The position numbers and the translations under genes were made by a program. 64,000 nucleotides of DNA, from assembly GCA_963932465.1 (NCBI GenBank), contig OZ010788.1, forward strand, positions 671,916,484 to 671,980,483. The letters run 5' to 3'. Origin of the DNA: Maratus speciosus. Taxonomy: Eukaryota; Arthropoda; Arachnida; Araneae; Salticidae. The notes below the pieces were generated by a model that had not been told where the DNA came from, searched no databases, and was given only the letters and a program-made list of their open reading frames with translations. This document shows positions 33,794 to 45,225 of the stretch, one piece after another; the stretch's first letter is position 1; each line of letters starts with the position of its first letter.

Positions 33794-34660
33794 CGGGTTT
33801 CAGGATTGCATTTTTAACACCACGTCAAATCAAAACACTTCATCTCATTCTATCTCTTACCAGCGTACTAAATTCTAATTTATTTTTATAAAATTGATAG
33901 ATTTATTATTTAACAGAAAAAAATATTATTTAATGATCGAAAACTTAAGATTTAATAAGGCAATATTTTCTACTTAAAAATAGTGGTAGGAAAAAAGCGT
34001 AACAGTTGGCAACTATGTTACTTTATCTTGTTCAAAAAGCATTATTGGTTCCACAAAACAAAAATGTATTTAAAAGGAAGGTTTTTTGCTTTTGCCTTAG
34101 CATCTTTATAGCTTTCTTGGCGTTGGGATAGGTGGTATTTTTCAGTTCGGAAATATTTCTATATTTCTATTGCAATAACATTATATTTGTACATTTCCTA
34201 ATTCTACAAAACACTAAGAAAAATATTTAGAATAAAAGACTTGAATGGGGTTATAAATATTGCACAAAATCCCTATAAATTCAAATTTAATGAATCTTTC
34301 TAAATCCTTCTAAAATCCTTCTAAAATTTATTAAATGATTATGGAAATCTTGTAATGTAGTTTAAACAATTCACGAAAAATGCTTTAGAAGATGAAATTT
34401 TCATGAATTCATAATTCAGTATATAAAGAATTAAATGTACTATAGATAACCGGGAGTAAATAAAGGCAAAATACTTTTTTTAAATATTAACAATGTCAAA
34501 TACCAATAAATTGATTTTCCTCTTGCATTACAAGATTCCTAATTATAATTTCGAGTACATTTATGGATTTAAGAAAACATAATTTCGATTCACTTCTTAA
34601 TGAAAAATTCAATCTCTACCCACATCCTAAAGGTCTAAAGCTAAAACCTTACTCATGAGT
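33794..34660. other. Non-coding AT-rich stretch
   Basis: Only short low-complexity runs and small local duplications (ccttctaaaatccttctaaa near 34306) are visible. No gene or paired repeat was recognised. Confidence 0.5.
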
Positions 34661-34669
34661 AACTTCGGC

Positions 34670-34930
34670 AACTGTCTGCTAAGATATTCTAATAAATTAC
34701 TTCAAAGAGAATAAGTCTTCGTGCTAGATATCTTAGATTAAATCCGAAATTGTAAAACAAGATTATTACACGCGGACTTCTATAAATGACATCTTCAGCC
34801 AAAGGCTGTATTCTTACTTAGTTTGTTGGTAAAGTAATCACGAATCACATTTGACCGGAGGCAAATTGTGCGAACAAAATTGGTTGTATCAGTGAGTTTA
34901 TAAAACGATAATGGAACTGAAATCCTGTAT
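34670..34930 (+). repeat. Conserved ~200 bp core, copy 8 of 8
   Basis: 'attctaataaattacttcaa', 'gagaataagtcttcgtgcta', 'acaagattattacacgcgga', 'aatgacatcttcagccaaag' and 'gttggtaaagtaatcacgaa' match the family. This is the last copy seen; none was found in 35-64 kb. Confidence 0.65.
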
Positions 34931-35270
34931 TGACAAAGATAAATTGGTATTTCAGCTTGTCAAATGTCGAAATTTAATGAACAAGTTTTTGAGCGTATAA
35001 AATTTGCATATGTTGTATGATTTATTTTTTATATTTAAATCGCTTCTTGTGGTACGTTTAAGACAGTCCACATTAGATTTAATAAAAAATCTATTTGAGA
35101 AAATATTTTATTTCCTGATCAATTACTATTTATATTACGATAGTGGGAGCGATTAAAACAATATATATTCTTTTTATGAATAAGTTTAATAATTTGTAAA
35201 CACAAACAGTATTCAAACTACTTATAGGTGATATTTATTTTCTACAAGATACTTTTAAAAACATAGTACT

Positions 35271-35297
35271 TTCGAGTAGTTCATGTCTCATCATCAG
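35271..35297 (-). ncRNA. Second CTGATGA...GAAA hammerhead-like motif
   Basis: On the minus strand, CTGATGA is followed by a possible GAG / CTC stem and then GAAA. As at 11662, the closing base next to CTGATGA is mismatched (T with C). It may be the 3' tail of another Penelope-like relic, but no endonuclease coding was found upstream on that strand. Stems I and III are not convincing. Confidence 0.25.
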
Positions 35298-35989
35298 GGT
35301 TAAAAACGATAAAAGTCATGTCCATAATGATGGCGATGCTCGAAATATACCCTAATGTGCTCGAAAGTACTGTCTTTGTTTAAAAAATTTTAAACTTGAT
35401 ACTGTAAGGTGTATTTAACGATTTCAAGAGATTGATATCTTATATCATTTTTAACTTAATATTTATGAATAATTCAGGAAACAGACTGTATTTTCTGAAA
35501 CTGCGTTTACATGTCTTTAGATTTTTAACTTACTTTCAACATACTGACATGCAACAGTCCACACATGTATAAAGGTTTTCACATAAAAGTTACAAAAATA
35601 TTTTTATATTTTTTAGTGTACAATAAATTAATTTACATTGACAAATTAGATTTTTACTTTTATTTATTACTGTGATAAATGAATGGGCATTAATTGAATT
35701 ATTTAGCTTTTAAATAGTACATCTGAATTTGAAGGTTGCAAAAATTATAATTCACAATAGCGAAAAAATTTATTTCAATAATTTCTATAGTTCCTACATT
35801 AATAATATAAAATGAATGTTTTACGATGAATATGTACAAAGTGTGAGGTAAGAAATCTGTTTTATATTTAAGTAATATTTGATATTAATTATGTTCTGGT
35901 ACTGACCTTTCTATATATGATTAATTTCAGTTATTATTATTTTTTTGAATAATGGATGTTATACCATAATAAACTGTTATAAGATTGTT

Positions 35990-37346
35990 AAGGGGTATCA
36001 GGACTCTTAAAGCTCCAAAATTTTAGAAATTTAAATTTTTTTAGATATTAAACTCCTATATTTTCTGAATATTTTGATATAATTCTTTCCTTGAAATTGC
36101 CATTAGAACACAAGTTATGGATTTTAGAATTATACTAGCATTTATACTAGAACTAGCCGTCCTTGGCGACCAGTTTGGTCCCCTTTAAATCTATGCTATA
36201 AGCATTGTATCATGTTACTTTTATTCATAATTGAATTTACTTGCTCAAATCGGAACATTCTGATACAGAAATCATGAATTCGGTATTTTTATGTTAGCCG
36301 AGTGCAGGTGACAAATCGCCAAACATTGTACCCGTCGTATTTTTTCTTATATCATTTATTTCATTTAAAATATAATACTTTCACTCATTTTATTTAAAAT
36401 GCATAACTTTAATTTAAAACTGAAATACTTAAAATTCATGACTCTCAATTTTCTCTTATTTCTTAAAAGAAAAAAAAAGAAGAAAAGTAATAAATAATAC
36501 CATAAACTATGACATTTAATTTCAACATCAAAGCTTTGTTTTAATTTACCTGGCAAAAAGTTGTTTATGATGGTCGCATGAGATGGACTATTATAATACC
36601 TGTGATATGATGGCGATGGAACAATAATTGGCGATTTATCACCTGCGCCTGACTAACATTATATTACAAAATTGGCTGTTTGGCATATAAAAAGTGAGGC
36701 GGTCAACCCGGAACTATTGATGACAGTCACATGACTTCGGCTTTTATTATATAAGATTATACGGTATTTCCGAAACTTTGAAGTCATTTTTTTCTCCAAA
36801 TGACGTTTTTGGGCATAACGCGCAGGATATTTCAAAAACTTCTGAATTTTTTTTCATTAAATTTTCAAAACATATGTTTCATGTTAGTCTGTATAAAGTG
36901 AACCTAAAACTCCCTTTTTATTGTTCAAAAAAAATATTTTTTAGGTGATTTTACTGTTGAAATTTTGAAAATTATGTATTAGCTAAACACAACTTTGCAT
37001 TAAACATGTAAAAATTTTTAAATAGAAATTTATTTAGGTTCAGTGTAATTATTGCAATCTAAAGTATAATTAGGAACAAAGAAATCTATTCTAGTTGCGA
37101 AATTTATTTTGTAATCCTGCGCGTAAGCTGTTATACCAATTTTCTTCTCGACAAAAGGCTGACAGTTTGGAGCCGCCTATAAATACTAATTCTGAATCTT
37201 TCAATTTTTTAAATACATGAAACGAAAGAATACTGAATCTTTCATACCAATAAAAATTGTTTTTTAAAATTATATACATTTTAAGATATTAAATGTTGAA
37301 AATCACCTTTTTTTCATTTTTTCCTATTTTAAGAGTCTTGAGACCC
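35990..37346. mobile_element. Inverted-repeat element containing a nested dispersed repeat
   Basis: 'ggggtatcaggactcttaaa' (35993) is inverted near 37328-37346 (ttttaagagtcttgagacccc). The dispersed repeat 36150-36760 (inverse of 17420-18190) lies inside it. No transposase was recognised, and no target duplication is clear. Confidence 0.5.
36150..36760 (+). repeat. Dispersed repeat, second copy
   Basis: Inverse of 17420-18190. It begins with 'agccgtccttggcgaccagt' and ends with 'gatgacagtcacatgacttc'. A partial third copy lies at 49826-49920. Confidence 0.55.
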
Positions 37347-38188
37347 CATTGTTTGCTTTCAAACCAAAAAAGGGTATTATATGAAATTAACTTTTATATA
37401 CACAGCTACTTGGTAGCGTCTGTTTAATTTAATGCTCCTCTTTTTCGTTACTTTATGTGTGTAAATCCTTCTATGTATAAAAAAAAGGAACGATTTGGAA
37501 ATCGACCAAAAGATTTGGAAATGGACCAATGAAAATCTGCATAGATACCGCGAAATGCATCTCATTGGTCAGAACTTTCTGTCTTTTTTTAGCGGGAATT
37601 GTGCTGGACGAAAACCACGAAAGTAGAGAATTTAGATAGGATGGTCGGGGAAAGGGAAGAATCTTCTGCATTTCCATAGACTTCTCTCCCTCTCTCTGTC
37701 TCTCTCTTTTTTTTCCCTTTTAGGAGTCGATGGCAAAAGTGATTTTTACAGAAAGAAGATAATCTCCATTAAATAATGAGAAAAAAATGGAAGGGGTCAT
37801 CTGCGTTTGGAATTTAAAAATTGGATGCATAGAAAATAGGGAATCGCGAAGCGATCCAGAACGGAAACGCGAAACAATTACGCGGGGAGTTGGCTAGCGT
37901 AGCGAGCTGGGGGGCAGAGTAATTGTAAAGAAAAATAAAGTAGTAATTGTAAAGAAAAATAAATGTTTCTGTTAATTTTGCATTACCTTAATTTTGAATC
38001 AGGTTTCTCAGGTTAATTATTATTGTGATTGAGAATGATAGTGTGTTATTTTCTTAAATAAGTAGACAATCAATCCGAAACTCATACGTCGAACTATTTA
38101 GGTAAATAATCACAACGCGTTCAAATGCACTAATACAAGTTTTAATTTACTTAGAGTAAATGTTTTGTTAACGTTAACTTACTTTTTT
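37347..38188. other. Non-coding, with CT-rich run and a GC-rich hairpin patch
   Basis: A CT microsatellite occupies about 37683-37710. The patch 37845-37920 holds small hairpins (tcgcgaagcga, tagcgtagcgagct) and unusually high GC, like the tail of a dispersed element. No gene was recognised. Confidence 0.4.
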
Positions 38189-38918
38189 ACTTTCTTCTAT
38201 CTTTACAAGAAGGAAGTATTGGATTAATGAAAAGTTTCGAATTCCGGTTTTCAAAGGATTGACACGTTTTAGGAGTCAGATAACTCCAAAAACATGTTTT
38301 TACAAAATGTCTGTCTGTGAGTCTGTGTGTGACACAAATTCTGTGGGCGCTCTTTCTCAAGAACTAATGAACGGAATTTAATAAAAAATTTATATTCAGT
38401 TAGTCCCTGATATAAATTGGTGCTGATTAGTTTTTGGTGTAAATCGCTCAACAGGTCGGGGTGCTATACCACAATTTTCACAATTGCTCAATCTCCAGAA
38501 CTAATGCACGAATTTTCATCAAACTTCAGATTCAGTGAGTCCTTGACAGAAATTGACTCAATCGCTCAACAGGTGGTGCTGCTATGCTGCATTTTTTGCG
38601 ATTTTCGCAATAGCTCTATCTCAAGAACTAATGCTTGGATTTTTAACAAACTTCAGATTCAGGTATACCTTGATATGAATTACTGTTGTTTATGTTTTGG
38701 TGCAAATCGCTAACAGGTGGCGCTGCTATGCTGAATTTTTCAGAATTTCCAGTATAGCTCTATCTCAAGAACTAATGCACGAATTTTCATCAAACTTCAA
38801 ATTCAGATATACTTTGATATGAATGGGTGCTAAATTGACGTAATTTCTTGTATTATTTAAATGATTTAACTGACGTGATTTATATGGAAGAAAGTTTTGT
38901 GATGGCACAACATACTAG
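38189..38918 (+). mobile_element. Helentron-like element, copy 5
   Basis: A 730 bp plus-strand copy, from ACTTTCTTCTATC with its hairpin to GGAAGAAAGT, a 3' hairpin and CTAG then T (38915-38919). It has fewer internal ~150 bp units than copies 4, 6 and 7, which accounts for its shorter length. Confidence 0.65.
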
Positions 38919-39419
38919 TTCAATTTGGGCCAGAGTTCTTGATCACTTATAATTAACGAAAATAATGTTTATGAAAACCAAAAATTAAAAATAATATATG
39001 ATATAGGTTAGATTTTTGTGAAACTGATTTTCCCCACATGATATTTATCAAAACATATACCACCTTTCAAGGACTAGAGTTTTTTTAAAATCAATTATAT
39101 GTTCTGAACCTACACTGTTAAAAAATTTTCTGTGAAATTACAGAGAATCTACGGGTAATCCATTAATTTAAGTCTTATGTAAAATTACAGAGATTAGGAA
39201 AACAGAGATTTTGTTAAAATACCGAGAAGTTATACGATAAACTTATAGTAGACTCTGTAAATTAACATCGTTTAAAATACACAAGACTCTGTAAATTTAT
39301 TTTTAATGATAATAATTTAATTTGTTTTTCAAAATTCGTGAATCACTCAGTTTTTAGTGAGCTTCAAAGAAGCTGAATTTTACGAGTTAATTTGAACTGC
39401 TGCGTCATTTAATATTTAC

Positions 39420-39505
39420 AGAACTTGATTCTAGCCGTCCTGGGATTTGATCCCGGGCCTTCCAGATAACAGAGGAACATCTTACTAACTGGGATATAGG
39501 AGCTG
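39420..39505 (-). repeat. tRNA-like fragment, possible SINE head
   Basis: On the minus strand, 'ggcccgggatcaaatcccag' resembles a tRNA T-arm with a pol III B box, preceded by 'cagttagtaagatgttcc', loosely an A box region. No closed acceptor stem can be drawn, so a functional tRNA gene is not supported. Confidence 0.35.
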
Positions 39506-39926
39506 TTGACTTTGAGTACAAAGTATGCCTTTTATGATTCAGCGGGGAAAAATCTATTGTGCTTTTCAAAGATTTCGCTTCAAATATATTCGTTAGAAAA
39601 TTCGTAAACGATTTATTTTAATTCGATACATAATACCTATTATTGTTTTTAATCAATCTTTTAACTAGTTTAAGTAATACAAAAAAAATAATCTAATTCA
39701 TTTTTAACAACAATAATGTTTTAGAGAATTTTTCGAAATTGTCGCATACTATTTATTTTTTAATGTGCTAATATTTTTAAAAGAACTTTTTAGTAAGAAA
39801 TAAGAGGAAAATAAACAGAATAAATATAATTTATTATTTAAAAGTGATTTTTTACGTTTTCATTATTATATTCATATTGTGTAATATGTTTCTAAAAGAT
39901 TAATATATTTTTTATGACCCCTTTTT

Positions 39927-40991
39927 ACTTTCTTCTATCTTTACAAGAAGAAAGTATTGGTTTCATAAAAATTTTCGAATTCCAGTTTTCGACGTATTTA
40001 CACGTTTTATGGGTCAGAGATTCCAAAAACACGTTTTTACAAAATGTCTGTATGTGAGTCTGTCTGTCTGTCTGTCTGTATGTGACACAAATTTTGTGGG
40101 CGCTCTATCTCAAGAACTAATGCACGGAATTTAATAAAAAATTATTTTCAGGTAGTCCCTGATATAGATTGGTGCTGATTAGTTTTTGGTGTAAATCGCC
40201 CAGCAGGTGGTGCTGCTATGTAGCATTTTGCAGGATTTCCGCAAAACTCAAGAACTAATGCACGGATTTTGATAAAACTTCAGAATCCGTTAGTACTTAA
40301 CATGAATAGATGCTGTTTACATTTTGGTGTAAATCGCTCAACAGGTGGCGCTGCTATGCTGCATTTTGCAGGATTTACACTATTTTCGCAGTAGCTCTAT
40401 CTCAAGAACTAATGCACACATTTTCATCAAACTTCGGATTTAGTTAGTCCTTCATATGAAATGATGCTGACTAGGTGTTGGTGTAAATCGCCCAATAGGT
40501 GGTGCTGCTGTGCTGCATTTTGAACTATTTCCTCAATAGCTCTATATCAAGAACTAATGCAGGAATTTTCATCAAACTTCAGATTTAAGTATAACTTGAT
40601 TAATATTGCTGCTGATTATGTGTTGTTGCAAATCGCTCAACAGGTGGCGCTTCTATGCTGCGTTTGTCATGATTTGCGCAATACCTCTATCTCAAGAACT
40701 AATGCACGAATTTTCCTCAAACTTCATATTCAGTTAGACGTTGACATAAGTTGGTGATAATTAGGTTCTGGTGTAAATAACCCAATAGGTGGCGCTGCTA
40801 TGCTGCATTTTGCTGGATTTACACGATTTCAGCGACAGTCATACCTCGAGAACTAATGCACGGAATTTCATATTTTTAGAATTCTCATGATGAACACATA
40901 TTGCCGTTTAATTTGGTACTGAGACAGTGAATTTTGAAGTATTGACATGTATGAGATAGAAGAAAGTTTTGTGATGGCCACAACATACTAG
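39927..40991 (+). mobile_element. Helentron-like element, copy 6, nested
   Basis: This 1065 bp copy begins ACTTTCTTCTATC and ends GATAGAAGAAAGT, TTGTG-ATGGC-CACAA, CATA, CTAG. The flanks are T on both sides. Its interior has about six ~150 bp units with 'ggtggcgctgctatgctgca'. It lies inside the element 39113-41482, so it arrived later. Confidence 0.72.
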
Positions 40992-41520
40992 TTTATGACA
41001 CATTTACCGGTGAAATAATAATAACAATAGCATTGTAATGATAATAGCAGCTTTGAAATAATACTACGCAATTTACTTTTAATATTGTCAAGTTTCTGAT
41101 ATATGGTGAAGGGAACAACTGCAAAGTGATTGCCGATAAAAATAACCACTAACTTCGAAGAGATGATTTTTCCCTTTCTAAATTATTCTAAGTTAAAAAA
41201 AGAAAAAAAAAAACAATTTTTAAACTGAATTTTCTTTTTTAAAATGTCTAATAACATTGGAAAATAATTTTAAAAGTGTGTATTTTGAATTATACGTTTT
41301 AACAAAGATAAAAATATCTTTAAATAAAGACATGGAATTAGACAGGAATTAGATATAAGATAAGGGAAATGTCTGTAAAATGGTAATCGAGAAACTCAAT
41401 CGAATGCATTTAACCAAGAACTAGTGTAAATTTACAGAGAGTCTCGCTTTTTTTTGTGTTTTTACAGACATTTTTAACAGTGTAGTATGTCTGACTTCTC
41501 ATCCTCCCGACTTTCATTAG

Positions 41521-41719
41521 GGCTCTTTCTTATCAGCAATCCTTTTCATCTTTAACCTTTAAAGAGCAAATAAAAGAGCATTTAGATAAATTACTCGAAA
41601 CTTATACATCCGAAATAAATCAAACCCGTTACTCTACAGAGCACGTACACTTACAGAAGCAGTTCATAAATGGAGATGAATTTTTCATCAACCTTGAAGA
41701 TCATGCTTATTATAGCGTG
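41521..41719 (+). CDS. Candidate spliced exon, host gene unknown
   Basis: A pyrimidine tract (cttctcatcctcccgacttt) ends in AG at 41519-41520. A strong donor, GTG|GTGAGT, starts at 41720. Between them one frame (from 41522) is open for 66 codons: ALSYQQSFSSLTFKEQIKEH ... RYSTEHVHLQKQ ... NGDEFFINLEDHAYYSV. The composition looks like a real soluble or lumenal segment rather than translated repeat, and no copy of it was seen elsewhere in the window. The exon starts 36 bases after the TA flank of the element 39113-41482, which would then sit in the upstream intron. No family was recognised. It could also be an exon fragment carried in by a repeat. Confidence 0.5.
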
Positions 41720-41889
41720 GTGAGTCACGTAACTTATTGATTTGCTACATTAGTTTTCAGCTTCTTTATTTACAGATTGTTTAATAATTCTTTTACGAAT
41801 GGTCCCAATTTGCCGTGGCAACTCCTTTTCACTGAAAATCATATTATTTATTATTATTATTTTTTTTAATTTCTGGCACTGTTTGTTTC

Positions 41890-42650
41890 GCGAAAATTAC
41901 CTCCCTTTCCCTTATCTACTGAGGTTTAATATAAAATGCAGTTCCGTTCCGTTCATTAGATTTAATTACAAATGACATAGACATTTATGTATGGTCACTT
42001 TGTAAATAAACTTTACCGGGTAGGCTATATATTTGGACGATAATTTTCTCGAAATGATATTTTAACGCCACGCTGCTCGAATCTTCTTCTGTAAGTGTGT
42101 TTTTCCATACTTTTAATTAGGTTCAGATACCGGGAATTTTAAAGAGAAAATTTTAATATTTAATAGCAGACTTCTGTGATTACTTAAGGCGAATATTGTT
42201 TTTAAATAAAGTGTTTTCTTGGCAATGAGTTTATTTATTAAAGGTTCAATTTTAATTGATTCTTATTTGCATCGCTTCGCACGTCGCAGAGAACGATAAA
42301 AAATGTAAATCACCTTTCAAGTATTATAGTTTTCTTTTATTTCAATTATGTTTTCTGCAAATTTTAATTATGTCTTTACTACAGATGAAATAAGCACTAG
42401 TGTATGGTCACTTTGTATATAAACTTTATTGGATAGGCTATATATCTGGACGGTGATTTTCTGGAAATAATATTTTTAACGCTACACTGCACCAATTTTC
42501 TTTTTTAAGTATGTTTTTTATACTAATATTTACCATCGTATAAAATAAATTTTAAAGAGAAGGTAACAGACTTCAGCGATTACATATAGTAGATATTATT
42601 GTGATTGTTCGGAATTGAATTTATTTATTAAAGGTTCAATTTTATTTGAT
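41890..42650 (+). repeat. Direct duplication with ~413 bp period
   Basis: 'atggtcactttgtaaataaa' (41991) recurs at 42404 (atggtcactttgtatataaa). It is followed in both by 'taggctatatat', 'ggacg', 'gagtttatttattaaaggtt' / 'gaatttatttattaaaggtt' and 'ttcaatttta'. Pieces of the same unit reappear at 42832-42900 (gcagagaacg...ttatttcaactatatg). Confidence 0.65.
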
Positions 42651-42679
42651 TTCTAGCGATCTCATCTCACTTGATCAGT

Positions 42680-42810
42680 ATGAAGCCCTAGCTCAGTATA
42701 CTAGCTTAGAGTAACTGTCTGGGCCTTTTTTCCGACGCTAACACTCTCGTCAACTGAACATGAGATCCTTGGTTCAACTCCCACCGGCCGCCACCAACCC
42801 ACGCTCTCTT
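42680..42810 (+). repeat. tRNA-derived SINE-like segment
   Basis: 'ccctagctcagtatactagc' resembles a tRNA A box, and 'ccttggttcaactcccaccg' resembles a B box. They are about 70 bases apart, more than in a normal tRNA, and no acceptor stem is formed. It sits between two pieces of the ~413 bp repeat, consistent with a SINE insertion. Confidence 0.45.
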
Positions 42811-42982
42811 CAAATTCATATAGACACTATGCAGAGAACGGTCGAAAATTTTTCATTAGCTTTCATGGATTAGTTTTTTTATTTCAACTATATGTCCTTC
42901 CTCTAATTAGAGTGTTTAACTTACCATTCTCACCAATTATCATTATTACTTAGTAGTAATGCTTTTATACTTATATCTTTAA

Positions 42983-43202
42983 CACGTTCACGCCGGCGCG
43001 GTGGGTCACACTCGGAGTTGTAAAGTCTCCGGCTTTTTTCACACCACTATTATTTTAGAGAAAATGCTGTTCCTTTAAATCGCCCAATTGTTCTAATTAA
43101 ATAAAACAACATTTTCTGTATTAAAATACTGGTATCCAAAAAGCCGGAGATTTGGCAGATCTGAGACAGTCGAGCGTGACCCACCGCGTCGGCATGAACG
43201 TG
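42983..43202. mobile_element. Palindromic TTAA-flanked MITE, copy 2
   Basis: Same family as 6360-6588, in inverse orientation. The left flank is TTAA (42979-42982) and the right flank has decayed to TTCA. Ends are CACGTTCACGCCGGCGCGG and its complement, and the central 'aaaatgctgtt'/'aacaacatttt' palindrome is preserved. Confidence 0.68.
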
Positions 43203-43353
43203 TTCATGAAATCAGGAGATGTATTCCGTACCTGAGAGGTTAAAGATAATCACAATAATGTGTATAGCGTACGGTGTACAGAACACATCTTAAAATCGCT
43301 TTTATTTGTATTATCGCTCTAATAGATTTTTTACAATTCGTTTATTTTCTTAG

Positions 43354-43443
43354 ATTGACCACCAACCACACAAAAAGCATTTTTGGTATTTTCGTATTAG
43401 CAACATGTCATGGATTAATTACAAAAGATTTAACTATTTATAG
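43354..43443 (+). CDS. Weak candidate terminal exon
   Basis: A T-rich tract ends in AG at 43352-43353 (tttattttcttag). The following frame, in the phase left open by the 41521-41719 donor, reads IDHQPHKKHFWYFRISNMSW and stops at TAG 43441-43443. Phase compatibility and the acceptor are the only links to the upstream exon candidate. A 29-codon frame in AT-rich DNA can occur by chance. Confidence 0.2.
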   Translation: MDHQPHKKHFWYFRISNMSWINYKRFNYL

Positions 43444-44270
43444 AAAACTTTTGGATACAGTCAGTATTTTCACTGTTTAAGTTTCGATTATGTATCACTT
43501 AAATTAGTGTTTTATTTGCTTATTCATTTATTTTTAAAATTTTAATTTTATTTGCCAATATTACAGGGAAGAAAACAAATGCTGAATTATTTATATTGTT
43601 TTAAATGCAAATGAATAATCGGGTTTTACGCCATTAGACAGTAATAGACAGCCGGGTTTTTAGACAGAATTTGGGGGGGGGGATTGTAATTCATACTTGA
43701 AAATTGTTTTAAAAACAATAAAATATCAGAAAATTAAGATAATTTTTTTAATTGCATTTTATTATTTTTTTATGTTGTTTTTTGACAGAGTTTTGAAATG
43801 TAATGTTTAGGACTATAATACAGGCTGAAATAATCTGCAGGTATTTAGGTATTAAGTTCTCAATACGGAATTTTTTAAATTATAAAAAAATTTTCTACCT
43901 TTATTAGTAAATTTTCTACACAGTTTAGAAAGCAGTAATCAGTCATCGTTACGTCAGTTACGATAGAATTGACCTTCTTGTGGAGAGATTCTTAATTTTG
44001 TCCCATCAATAAGGTGCAATTTAGCGAGTGTGATTTTTTTTTTTTTTTATTGATTACAGTAATTCTGTTAAATTCAAAGAAAGGCATTAAATTCCTTATC
44101 CATAATTGTTGCTATGTGAGTATGCTATTTAAATGAACGTATTAGAATGATATAAGAAATATTTGCGATGGTCATAACACACCAGTTGAAATTTTTCTGC
44201 ATATAGAGGATAACGTTTTTATCATTCTGCATCAATAGAATTGAAAATTCTTGATGTAACCAAATGGGTG
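43444..44270. other. Non-coding, with a decayed Helentron-like 3' end
   Basis: A G run (43673-43681) and poly-T (44035-44049) are present. 'ataagaaatatttgcgatgg' and 'cataacacaccagtt' (44150-44185) resemble the 3' terminus of the Helentron-like family, with CTAG changed to CCAG. Nothing else was recognised. Confidence 0.35.
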
Positions 44271-44271
44271 C

Positions 44272-44573
44272 AGGAAAACACAATCGGAAATAACCTACCA
44301 ATCAACCACTAAAATAGGGTCTTCAGGTGTTTTCTACCAAGATAGGACTTAGCAGACCAGTTGCATTTTACAATGCTAATCGAATTTTAACCAATAGTGA
44401 AATTTCAACCGCGAACTCGAGATCACGGATGAAACTCTAGGATTATTTAAATCTTGATTCGCATATTAAAACACAATCGGTCAGCCAAGTCCTATCTTGG
44501 TGGAAAACACATGAAAACCCGATTTTAGCGGCTGACTTGTAGATTTACAATTGTGTTTTCCTGCTCCCAGTCC
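44272..44573. mobile_element. Palindromic MITE with an extra half copy
   Basis: 'ggaaaacacaatcgg' (44273) is inverted at about 44556-44570 (acaattgtgttttcctgc). 'tcaggtgttttctaccaaga' (44324) pairs with 'tcttggtggaaaacacatga' (about 44493). A third half unit in direct orientation follows at about 44597-44750 (aagaaaacacaacggtaaac, tttcaggtgtttttcaccat). Confidence 0.65.
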
Positions 44574-45019
44574 TCCATGTTTTCATACCTTTTGGTGCAA
44601 GAAAACACAACGGTAAACCTACAAGTCAGCCGCTAAAATCGAGCTTTCAGGTGTTTTTCACCATGATATGACTTGTCAGACCGATTGCGTTTTATTATGC
44701 GAATCAAGATTTAACTAATCCTAGAATTTCATCCGTGAACTCGATGAGGTGATTGTCTGTGCTGCCGGGTCCCGGTCTATATGTACTTTGGTGATTTATC
44801 ACACTTTTAGCGATTTATATGCATGTGTTTTTGTGTGAGTATCGAAGTTTTCAATTGAGTTCAAATTTCGCATATACGTAACTGTCACGTAAACTATATA
44901 GATTTTTGGATAAATCAGGTTTTGGATTTTTGGCTTCATATCTGAACTTTTTTGTGTCCCGAGGTAGCCAGTATGCAATGTTTCTAAAAAACAACTGTAG
45001 TAAAACCACTAAGTTTTAA

Positions 45020-45225
45020 CCCTTTCACGGGCAAGCTATTAGCAAAATGTTGAAATAATTGAATGACACCAGTATTTACAAGAAAATTTACATGTAAACA
45101 AGTAAAAGTATATTTTCGCGTACTTAATAAAAGTGAAATTTTCATTAAAAAATTCGGGTGCCAATGTGGCAATTGTAGATTAAAATTATGTGATGCTATA
45201 GCGGCATCACCGTTTTTCAAGGGGG
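45020..45225 (+). mobile_element. TTAA-flanked MITE, second subfamily, copy 2
   Basis: It lies between TTAA at 45016-45019 and 45226-45229. It is the inverse of 29811-30022, with the same 'acaccagtatttacaagaaa' and 'ccaatgtggcaattgtagat' blocks. Short frames on both strands here are chance. Confidence 0.72.

Larger units (their letters stand above)
39113..41482. mobile_element. TA-flanked element with CACTGTTAAAAA ends
   Basis: CACTGTTAAAAAATTTTCTG after TA (39111-39112) is inverted at the right end (TTTTTAACAGTG before TA 41483-41484). Both ends continue into acagagA-type repeats (ttacagagaatct, taaatttacagagagtct). After removal of the nested Helentron-like copy it is about 1.3 kb. A tRNA-like fragment lies inside near the left end. 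No transposase frame was recognised. Confidence 0.7.

Noticed and set aside
40557..40757. Plus-strand frame within a Helentron-like copy
   Set aside because: The same repeat unit gives similar short frames in other copies (38417-38713, 47268-47453) in different phases, with no conservation of protein.
42680..42810. A functional tRNA gene
   Set aside because: A and B box-like sequences are present, but they are too far apart and no acceptor or anticodon stem forms. A SINE head fits better.
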